Shown piece after piece: positions 57,435 through 64,000 of a stretch of DNA of 64,000 nt (position 1 is its first letter; the number at the start of each line of letters is the position of its first letter). Source of the stretch: Anaerolineae bacterium (lineage in GTDB: Bacteria > Chloroflexota > Anaerolineae > JAAYZQ01); the NCBI GenBank assembly GCA_016929795.1, contig JAFGIA010000231.1, positions 23,434-87,433 on the forward strand, in the 5' to 3' direction. The notes under the pieces are model-generated. The model worked only from the letters and a program-made list of their open reading frames with translations, was not told the origin of the DNA and searched no databases. The position numbers were made by a program, and so were the translations under genes.

Positions 57435-60400
57435 ATGAAAAAGCTTGCTTTAATCTCTAGCCTGCTGCTGATGGGCTGCCTGCTCCTCGCCCTGCCCGCT
57501 GCGGCCGGCAACGATCCTCCGCTCAACGAAAAGCTCCTGCCCAAAATCGACCCCGCGCTCCTGCGCACGCTGGAGCAGTCGCCCGATGGCACGGCCACCT
57601 TCCTCGTCTACCTGGGCGGCCAGGCTGACCTCAGCCCCGCCGCCAACCTCGAATCGCGCGCCGAGCAGGGCCGCTGGGTTTATGATGCCCTCCGTACCCA
57701 CGCCGGCCGCAGTCAGGCCGGCATCCGCGCCTACCTCGACGCTGCGCAGCGCGCGGGCCAGGTCCGCACCTACACTCCCTTCTGGATCGTCGATGGCCTG
57801 TCTGTCACCGCCGACGCCGCTGTCCTGTGGGACCTTGCCGCCCGCGATGAAGTGGATCACATCACCCTCGAGCGCTCCTACACGCTGACCGCGGGGGCCT
57901 CGGGCCGGGCACCCCTGCCGGAGGTTGTAGGGTGGAATATCACAAGGGTGAATGCCGACGCTGTCTGGGCCACGTACAATATCACCGGCACTGGCGTCCT
58001 GGTGGCTAGCATCGACAGTGGCGTCCTGGTCGACCACGCAGCCCTGGTGAACCAGTACGCTGGCAATAGCGGCGGCGGCTTTGACCACAATTACCACTGG
58101 TTCGACAGCGTCAACGATCAACTGGCACCCTACGACGACAATGGCCATGGCACCCACACCATGGGCACGATAGTCGGCGACGATGGCGGAACGAATCAGA
58201 TCGGCGTCGCCCCTGGTGCCCGCTGGATCGCCGTCAAGGCCTTTTCCGCCGGCGGCACCGGCACGACAACCGACCTCCATGAAGCCTTCCAGTGGGTGTT
58301 GGCCCCCTGCGACAGCAGCGGCGCCAACTGCGATCCGGCCCGCGCCCCACGCCTGGTCAGTAACTCGTGGGGCAGCTCCGACGGCAGCCGCACCGAGTTC
58401 CTGCCCGACGTGCTGGCCCTGCGTGCGGCAGGGATCTGGCCCGTCTTTTCGGCCGGCAACGAAGGGCCGGGCACCGGCACCATCGGCTCGCCGGCCAGCT
58501 TTGCCCAGTCCTTTGCCGTAGGTGCCACCGACAGCAGCGACGTCATCGCTACCTTTTCCAGCCGTGGTCCCTCGCCCCTGACCGCCGAGACCAAGCCCGA
58601 TGTCAGCGCCCCTGGCGTAGGTGTCCGCTCGGCCTACAACGACGGCGGCTACACGTCGCTCAACGGCACCAGCATGGCCTGCCCCCACGCCGCCGGCGCT
58701 GGGGCCCTCCTCCTCTCCGCCGAGCCAACCCTCAGCCCCGATCAGCTCGAAGAGATGCTCACCACCACCGCCCTCGACCTGGGCGATCCCGGCCCCGACA
58801 TGATCTATGGCTACGGCCGGCTCGACGTCCTGGCTGCCATGCAGCGCCTCCTCAGCTCCGGGCACCTCACCGGCGTGATCCGCGACGCGGGCACCGGCCA
58901 GCCCATCCCGGGCGCCGAGGTCAACGTCCAGGGCATGGGCTATAGCCTGGACTATGCCGCCGATGCAGGTGGCGTCTACAGCGCCACCTACCTGCTGGCC
59001 GGGACCTACACACTCACCGCCGGTTACTATGGCTACGAGCCCGGCGTGGTCGGCGGCGTGATCGTCGTCACCGGCAGCGTCACCGTCCAGGACCTGTCCC
59101 TCGTCGCCCTGCCCACCCACACCCTCTCTGGCTATGTCACCGAGGCGGGCACCGGCGATCCACTCACGGCCACAGTCCGCGTCCTGGGCACGCCCCTGGC
59201 TCCCGCCCCTACCGATGCCACCGGCTTTTACAGCCTGGTCGTCGCCGAAGGCGAGTACGATGTCGAGGCCCACAGCTTTGCCCACGCCACCGGCCTGCAA
59301 CACGTCGTCGTGGACCAGGACCGCACCCTCGATTTTGTCCTCGAGCCGCTGCCGCCCATTCTGCTGGTCGACGACGACGAGGGGAACCTGCGCGACTATT
59401 CGCCCCACGTTCAGGACTATTTCCTGGCGGCGCTGGCGGCCAACGACTACAACTATACCTACTGGGACATCGAGGCCCACGGCGGCGCGCCCGATTTCGA
59501 TACGGTGCGCCAGTACGCCGCCGTGGTCTGGTTCGGCGGCGAGTTTGGGCGCATCAAGGACATCAGCGATGCGGCCCAGGCCCAGACGATGATGGACTAT
59601 CTCGACCTGGGCGGACGGCTCTTCTATACTGCCCAGGAACACACTTTTTACTACGGTGACGACGCCATCTGCGACACCGACCCGGCGGCCTGCCCCTTTA
59701 CCTACCAGTACCTGAATCTGGGTGCTTTTGTCGAGGACCGCAAGGCCGAGACGGTGTATGGCGTGGCCGGCGACCCCGTGGGGGATGGCCTGGGGCCGTT
59801 CGCCAGCCAGTTCCCGCCCTTTGAGGCCGATTTCAGCGATGGAGTCACCCCCGGCATTAGCGCCAGCGCCGCCTTTACCGCGTCGTCCAACCTCAACCCC
59901 GATCATGTCATGGCTCACACCTATGTGAGCGCCACGACTGGCTACAAAGCCGTGTTCATGGCCTATCCCTTCGAAGCGCTGCCTGCCGTGGACGCTGCCG
60001 ACGTGCTGGTCGCGATCATGGACTGGTTCGGCATTCAGGGCGCTGTCGAGGGCGTGACCCTGGCCCCTGCCTACCAGCGCCAGGCGGTGTTGCCGGGCGA
60101 AGCGGCCGGTCACCTCTTCCGCATCCGCAACCTCAACGCCGGCCCCGAGATCTATAGCCTGGAGGTGCTCAGCACCACCCTCGGCTGGCCGGCGACCCTG
60201 ATGGATGCCGGCTTTACGACCCCCATCACCGGGCTGGGGCCCGTGCTCCCCGGCGCCACCGCCGACTTTGGGCTGCGCGTCGAGGTTCCTGCTGGCGCCA
60301 CACCCGGCGCCGCCGAGTTGGCCGCTGTCGAGGTCCGCACCCAGGGCCAGCCTGTCTATGCCGACCGTGGCCAGGCCGCCACCCATGCCCGCATGACCTA

Positions 60401-62456
60401 CTATCCCCTCGACGACGACGTGTGTGGCACCGGCGTCCATTTCAACTGGATGGACGCCACCTCCGGCGAGCGATACGACATCGGCGGCACGGGGGAGCCG
60501 GTCTACTTTTCGACGCCGCTGCCCGCGCCCTTTGTCTTTTACAACGAAACGTACGACCACGTCTATGTCAACGAGTGCGGCAGCCTGCTCTTTGGCGATG
60601 ACAACATCTATGACGACTGCTACCCTTCCGATCCACCCCTCCCCAACCCCACCATGACCGACCCCAATAACGCCATACACGCCACCTGGGGCACCCACTA
60701 CTGGAACCCCCACTATGACCCCGATCAGGCGGTGTACACCCGGCACGTGACCGGCGGCGGGCGCAACTGGTTCGTCGTCGAGTGGCATCACTGGGACGAC
60801 CTGTTGGGCGGGCCTGACGCCTTCGAGGTCATCCTCGACCTCGACAGCAGCGAGATTTACGTCCAATATCTGACCGTCACCCACCCCAACTATGCCGTCG
60901 CCGGCATCGAAAATGCCTTTGGCACCGAGGGCGTGCTCTATGTCAACGACGGGCCCCCGTCCGAGAACTGGCTTCACAACTGGCTGGCGGTCAAATATGG
61001 CGTGGGCCAGCCGCCCGAGGTCAACGAGGTCTTTGTGCTGCCCTGGTGGGACGAGCGCGCCGTCGAGCCGGGCACTGTCGTCACCTACCTGCTGACGATC
61101 AGTAACACCAGCAGCGTCAGCGACACATTCGCGCTGGAAGCCGGCGGCGCCGAATGGCCGGTGAGCTTCTGGGACCCAACTTTTGCCACCCCCCTATCCG
61201 ACACTGGGGTCATGGGCTCGTGCACCACGCGCGAGGTGGGTGCCCGCGTCGCGGTCCCGGCGGATGCCTGGGCCTACCACGCCGACCGCGTCGCCCTGGG
61301 TGCCCGCTCGCAACGAAATACACTCATCCTCGGCTCGGCGCCGGTCACGACCACGGTGCTCGCCGCGCCGGGTGTGGCCTGGCTGCCCACTTTCGCCGAG
61401 GAAGAAGCGGTCGGGCCACCCTCCTTGGGCCAGGAAGCCTGGTACACCTTCACAGTAAGCAACACCGGCAATGTCACCGATACCTTTGCCCTGAGCGTGA
61501 GCGATGCTGCCTGGGAGACGAGCTTTGTCCAGGCCGGCCGCGCCCCGATCATCACCCAGACCGAGCCCTTGCCGCCTTTCGGCAGCCAGGTAGTCAGGGT
61601 CCTGGTGCGCCCTCCGCTCTGGACCTATGCCGGCAGCCAAGACGTAGCAACCCTGCATGCGACCGGCCAGACTTTCGGTCAGGCCACCGCTTCGGCAACC
61701 ATCACGACCACCACGGTGGTGTATCCCGCCGTGGATTGGCAGCCGGAGGTGAGCAGCAAAGACGACGACCCAGGCCGCATTGTACCCTACCTGATCGAGG
61801 TGCGCAACCGGGGCAATGTGGACGACGTCTATACCCTGGCGGCCCTTGGTGCTGCGTGGACGACCACGCTCTGGAATGAGTCCTTCACTCTGCCGTTAGA
61901 CCAGAGCGCCCTACTGGCGCCAGGTGCAGTCCAGCGCGTCGGCGTACGGGTCCACATCCCCGCGTCGGCGGCCTCGCCTGGCCTGGATGCGGCGCTGCTG
62001 CGCGCCACCTCCACCTGCACGCCGGGCCTGTGGACCGATGCGCTGCTCGTCACCCGCGTCGCCCGGCCGTCGCCCGGAGAGTATGGGGTGAGCGTTTCCC
62101 CGGCGGGCTTGCTGAACAATGGGGCAGCATCGAATTGGGTGTTGTACAAATTCTTTGTGACCAACCAGGGGACTCGAACTGATACCTTCGCTCTCGACTT
62201 TCAGGGGGCCAGGTGGCCGATCATGCCTGTTACCAACCCTGGTCCGTTGGCCCCTGGGGAGAGCGCAACGATCCAGGCTGGCGTCTGGATCCCGGCAGGC
62301 ACACCTGCCGGCGACTGGGACGCGATGCGCGTGGTCATCACATCACAAAATGATGCTACGGCCCGAGATGCGCTGGCCGTCGTCACTGTCGCCCGGACGG
62401 GCGAGGCTGCCCAATTTCGCGTCTACCTGCCCCTCGTCGTCAGGGGTGCGCCATAA
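57435..62456 (+). CDS. Very large secreted S8 (subtilisin-like) serine protease
   Basis: 1673 residues. Signal peptide ('LISSLLLMGCLLLALPAAAG'), an I9-like propeptide region (about 30-170), then the S8 domain with Asp in 'VLVASIDSGVLVDH' (about 193), His in 'NGHGTHTMGT' (about 237) and Ser in 'LNGTSMACPHAAGAGALL' (about 413). After it come two carboxypeptidase-regulatory-like modules ('GHLTGVIRDAGTGQPIPGAE', 'LSGYVTEAGTGDPLTATV'). Further on are a ~200-residue domain beginning 'PILLVDDDEGNLRDY', several NEW3/CARDB-like repeats ('SDTFALEAGGAEWPVSFW' style), and the C-terminal 'FRVYLPLVVRGAP'. Lies 27 bases after the preceding gene, sharing its C-terminal motif. Confidence 0.92.
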   Translation: MKKLALISSLLLMGCLLLALPAAAGNDPPLNEKLLPKIDPALLRTLEQSPDGTATFLVYLGGQADLSPAANLESRAEQGRWVYDALRTHAGRSQAGIRAYLDAAQRAGQVRTYTPFWIVDGLSVTADAAVLWDLAARDEVDHITLERSYTLTAGASGRAPLPEVVGWNITRVNADAVWATYNITGTGVLVASIDSGVLVDHAALVNQYAGNSGGGFDHNYHWFDSVNDQLAPYDDNGHGTHTMGTIVGDDGGTNQIGVAPGARWIAVKAFSAGGTGTTTDLHEAFQWVLAPCDSSGANCDPARAPRLVSNSWGSSDGSRTEFLPDVLALRAAGIWPVFSAGNEGPGTGTIGSPASFAQSFAVGATDSSDVIATFSSRGPSPLTAETKPDVSAPGVGVRSAYNDGGYTSLNGTSMACPHAAGAGALLLSAEPTLSPDQLEEMLTTTALDLGDPGPDMIYGYGRLDVLAAMQRLLSSGHLTGVIRDAGTGQPIPGAEVNVQGMGYSLDYAADAGGVYSATYLLAGTYTLTAGYYGYEPGVVGGVIVVTGSVTVQDLSLVALPTHTLSGYVTEAGTGDPLTATVRVLGTPLAPAPTDATGFYSLVVAEGEYDVEAHSFAHATGLQHVVVDQDRTLDFVLEPLPPILLVDDDEGNLRDYSPHVQDYFLAALAANDYNYTYWDIEAHGGAPDFDTVRQYAAVVWFGGEFGRIKDISDAAQAQTMMDYLDLGGRLFYTAQEHTFYYGDDAICDTDPAACPFTYQYLNLGAFVEDRKAETVYGVAGDPVGDGLGPFASQFPPFEADFSDGVTPGISASAAFTASSNLNPDHVMAHTYVSATTGYKAVFMAYPFEALPAVDAADVLVAIMDWFGIQGAVEGVTLAPAYQRQAVLPGEAAGHLFRIRNLNAGPEIYSLEVLSTTLGWPATLMDAGFTTPITGLGPVLPGATADFGLRVEVPAGATPGAAELAAVEVRTQGQPVYADRGQAATHARMTYYPLDDDVCGTGVHFNWMDATSGERYDIGGTGEPVYFSTPLPAPFVFYNETYDHVYVNECGSLLFGDDNIYDDCYPSDPPLPNPTMTDPNNAIHATWGTHYWNPHYDPDQAVYTRHVTGGGRNWFVVEWHHWDDLLGGPDAFEVILDLDSSEIYVQYLTVTHPNYAVAGIENAFGTEGVLYVNDGPPSENWLHNWLAVKYGVGQPPEVNEVFVLPWWDERAVEPGTVVTYLLTISNTSSVSDTFALEAGGAEWPVSFWDPTFATPLSDTGVMGSCTTREVGARVAVPADAWAYHADRVALGARSQRNTLILGSAPVTTTVLAAPGVAWLPTFAEEEAVGPPSLGQEAWYTFTVSNTGNVTDTFALSVSDAAWETSFVQAGRAPIITQTEPLPPFGSQVVRVLVRPPLWTYAGSQDVATLHATGQTFGQATASATITTTTVVYPAVDWQPEVSSKDDDPGRIVPYLIEVRNRGNVDDVYTLAALGAAWTTTLWNESFTLPLDQSALLAPGAVQRVGVRVHIPASAASPGLDAALLRATSTCTPGLWTDALLVTRVARPSPGEYGVSVSPAGLLNNGAASNWVLYKFFVTNQGTRTDTFALDFQGARWPIMPVTNPGPLAPGESATIQAGVWIPAGTPAGDWDAMRVVITSQNDATARDALAVVTVARTGEAAQFRVYLPLVVRGAP

Positions 62457-62458
62457 CC

Positions 62459-63103
62459 ATGATCTATATAGATCCTGTTCTTGTTCGATATGCCAGGGCT
62501 GTGGCTCTGACGGGAGACGCTGCGACGGATGCGTCGAGCCTGCTCGTGGCCCACGGCCGGGCGGACACGGCAGAGCACTGCAGGCGGGTGGCGGCGGAGG
62601 CGGTGCGGCTGGCGCGGCATTGGGGCGTGCAGGAGGCGAGCGCGGCGGTGGCCGGGTGGCTGCACGACGTGAGTGCCATCGTGCCGCACGCCGACCGGCT
62701 GCGCGTGGCGGAGGCGCTCGGGCTGGAGGTGCTCGCCGAGGAGCGCGCCGCGCCGGTGCTCATTCATCAAAAACTGTCGGCGGCGATCGCCCGGCAGGTG
62801 CTGGGCGTCGTCGACGGGGCAGTGCTGAGCGCCATCGGCTGCCACACGACGCTAAAGGCGCACAGCTCGGCCCTGGACAAAATCGTGTTCGTGGCCGACA
62901 AGATCGCGTGGGATCAGCCGGGGGATGCCCCTTACCTGGCATCGATCCGATCCGCCGCCGGGCGGTCGCTGGACCTGGCGGCGCACGTTTACCTGGACTA
63001 TTTGTGGCAGCGGCGCGACACGCTGTCTGCAATGCACCCCTGGGCGGCGCAGGCCTATGAGGAGCTGTGTGCCACGGTGCAGTGGGAGGATGGGGGGAGA
63101 TGA
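62459..63103 (+). CDS. yqeK: YqeK-like HD hydrolase (diadenosine tetraphosphatase)
   Basis: 214 residues with the HD-domain metal residues: His in 'TAEHCRRVAAEA', HD in 'GWLHDVSAI', later His in 'IGCHTTLKAHSS' and Asp in 'DKIVFVADKI'. Size and order match YqeK, which hydrolyses Ap4A symmetrically to two ADP. Usually YqeK sits with nadD and rsfS, but neither is adjacent here. ATG 62459 overlaps nothing and lies two bases after the protease stop; the next GNAT overlaps by ATGA. Confidence 0.88.
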   Translation: MIYIDPVLVRYARAVALTGDAATDASSLLVAHGRADTAEHCRRVAAEAVRLARHWGVQEASAAVAGWLHDVSAIVPHADRLRVAEALGLEVLAEERAAPVLIHQKLSAAIARQVLGVVDGAVLSAIGCHTTLKAHSSALDKIVFVADKIAWDQPGDAPYLASIRSAAGRSLDLAAHVYLDYLWQRRDTLSAMHPWAAQAYEELCATVQWEDGGR

Positions 63104-63621
63104 GCGAACATGCCGTTTCAATCCGGCCTTTTGTCGAGGGGGACCTGGACGAGATTGTGCGCCTGTCGCTGGTGGCGTGGGCGCCCGTGTTCCACTCGTT
63201 CGAGGAGGTGTTGGGGCCCGAGGTCTACCTGCGGCTCTACCCTGACTGGCGCGCGCAGCAGAGGGAGAGCGTGATCAAGGTGTGTACGGAGGAGGGAGCG
63301 CACGTGCTGGTGGCAGAGGTCGACGGGGGCGTGGCCGGGTTCCTGGCCTACAAGCTGCGCGAAGAAGAGTCGACGGCGGAGGTATTGCTGCTGGCGGTGC
63401 ACCCTGACTTGCAGAATGGGGGGATCGGCACGGCGTTGAATGTGGCGGCGCTGGAAGAGATGAAGGCAGCCGGCATCCAGATGGCGGTGGTCGAGACGGG
63501 GGGCGAGGAGAGCCACGCGCCGGCGAGGCGCTCGTACGAGAAGACGGGCTATACGCCGCTGCCGCTGGTGCGCTATTTCAAGAGGCTCAAAACACCACTT
63601 GATATTCCCCACTCCAGGTAG
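63100..63621 (+). CDS. GNAT-family N-acetyltransferase
   Basis: 173 residues, single GNAT: 'ISIRPFVEGDLDEIVRLS'-type start, 'AEVLLLAVHPDLQNGGIGTALNVAAL' with the acetyl-CoA-binding Q/GxxGxG region, and 'ARRSYEKTGYTPLPLVRYFKRL' at the end. ATG 63100 overlaps the yqeK stop (ATGA), so it is translationally coupled. Substrate unknown. Confidence 0.88.
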   Translation: MSEHAVSIRPFVEGDLDEIVRLSLVAWAPVFHSFEEVLGPEVYLRLYPDWRAQQRESVIKVCTEEGAHVLVAEVDGGVAGFLAYKLREEESTAEVLLLAVHPDLQNGGIGTALNVAALEEMKAAGIQMAVVETGGEESHAPARRSYEKTGYTPLPLVRYFKRLKTPLDIPHSR

Positions 63622-63901
63622 TATACTGGGATCGTGGTAAGGCAAGCATCATAGTTGTCCATCTCAAGACCGATCGTTGGTTAACCAATCACACAACATC
63701 GGGGATCCGTCGTAGCCAGAGAACCCGTGGGATCGCACCCTGCTGCATTCGACTACTCTTGTGACCTGTGGCCAGCCGGATGATCGGCCCTTCAAGGAAG
63801 AAAGCCCCGCCGGTCCGGTGCGGTTCAGCGAGTATGCCGAGCCCAAGTATCAGGGAGATCTGATGACCACCTGGACGAGCTGGCAGAGTTGGCCTGGTAA
63901 T
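63622..63901 (+). other. Non-coding stretch, possible gene remnant
   Basis: No gene of normal shape. A plus-strand frame from about 63712 reads 'HSTTLVTCGQPDDRPFKE' and 'SEYAEPKYQGDLMTTW' before a stop near 63918. It looks protein-like, but has no start codon or upstream continuation because a stop lies just before. A 12-bp palindrome TTGGTTAACCAA is at about 63677. I do not recognise the remnant. Confidence 0.3.
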
Positions 63902-63930
63902 TTGCGAACTAGGGCCTAATGTGATACAAT
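63902..63930 (+). promoter_or_regulatory. Promoter of tRNA-Pro
   Basis: TTGCGA (63902-63907), 17-bp spacer, TACAAT (63925-63930), about 29 bases upstream of the tRNA. Confidence 0.6.
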
Positions 63931-63959
63931 AGCACGGTAGCAGTCTCGTTCATACTTAC

Positions 63960-64000
63960 CGGGGCGTAGCGCAGTCCGGTAGCGCACTTGAATGGGGTTC
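63960..64000 (+). tRNA. tRNA-Pro(GGG), 3' end outside window
   Basis: Acceptor start CGGGGCG, bases TA at 8-9, D-arm GCGC...GCGC (63969-63984) with the AGTCCGGTA loop, then anticodon stem CTTGA and loop ATGGGGT, giving anticodon GGG, with 'TC' of the 3' stem before the window ends. Starting C1 and this D-arm match bacterial tRNA-Pro. The remaining ~35 bases lie beyond the right edge. Confidence 0.85.

Noticed and set aside
57450..60977. 1175-codon open frame antisense to the S8 protease gene
   Set aside because: Shadow of a high-GC gene: sequence is Gly/Val/Asp-rich with no domain, while the plus frame has a full catalytic triad, signal peptide and C-terminal motif.
63664..63846. 60-codon minus-strand frame near the right edge
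   Set aside because: No ribosome site, no similarity, region otherwise non-coding.

Overview
The window is a high-GC bacterial chromosome segment with tightly packed genes, frequent GTG/TTG starts and many sigma-70-like promoters with 17-bp spacers. Gene content points to Chloroflexota, probably an Anaerolineae-like lineage (inference). The pointers are a topoisomerase I with an N-terminal DUF5679-type zinc ribbon, a DUF1786 protein, secreted proteins ending in a 'VYLPLVxR'-like motif, GT-C glycosyltransferases with C-terminal beta-sandwich modules, and a cytochrome c maturation operon of unusual make-up.

Layout. 1-2.6 kb: the end of an amino-acid ABC transporter (two permeases, one ATPase). 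2.7-7.2 kb: a TIM-barrel epimerase facing an operon of exonuclease, PflX-like radical SAM enzyme, dynamin-like GTPase and zinc-ribbon protein. 7.3-10.8 kb: amphi-Trp protein, MurE-type ligase and lactate permease. 10.8-15.4 kb: DUF1786 protein, a pseudophosphatase/beta-propeller membrane protein and an unknown membrane protein. 15.6-24.4 kb: a long minus-strand information-processing operon, ffh-rpsP-khpA-rimM-dprA-manC-topA-pepP. 24.4-28 kb: fmt, an S9 peptidase and a DUF2085 protein.

28-41 kb is the most interesting part. A copper chaperone/copper ATPase pair (copZ-copA) is followed by a three-domain DsbA-like lipoprotein. In that protein an in-frame TGA sits exactly where the first redox cysteine belongs (TGA-Pro-Tyr-Cys), with a SECIS-like hairpin just downstream, so it is probably a selenoprotein. 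Next comes a cytochrome c maturation (Ccm) set: ccmE, ccmF, ccmA, ccmB, ccmC, ccmD and ccdA plus three accessory proteins, two with double zinc ribbons. No ccmG or ccmH is visible, and CcmE carries CxxxY in place of the heme-binding HxxxY. Together these look like a variant 'system I' pathway in which the selenocysteine DsbA and CcdA may supply the thiol chemistry normally done by CcmG/H (inference).

41-64 kb: a secreted beta-helix protein, prmC-prfA, two GT-C membrane glycosyltransferases, a methyltransferase, a uracil-DNA-glycosylase-like protein, a nucleotidyltransferase and GNAT proteins, an operon of two very large secreted proteins (YVTN propeller/DUF11/PKD, then an S8 protease), YqeK, another GNAT, and the start of tRNA-Pro(GGG) at the right edge.

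A second theme is several families of short palindromic repeats that enter or complete coding sequences. One family (three copies, ends GGTATCATCTCAATA) supplies the stop codon and last residues of two unrelated genes. Two 66-bp palindromes lie in frame inside the two neighbouring glycosyltransferase genes. A 21-bp repeat is in frame in dprA, with a related copy in rimM. A terminator-like hairpin lies inside the translated 5' part of rimM.
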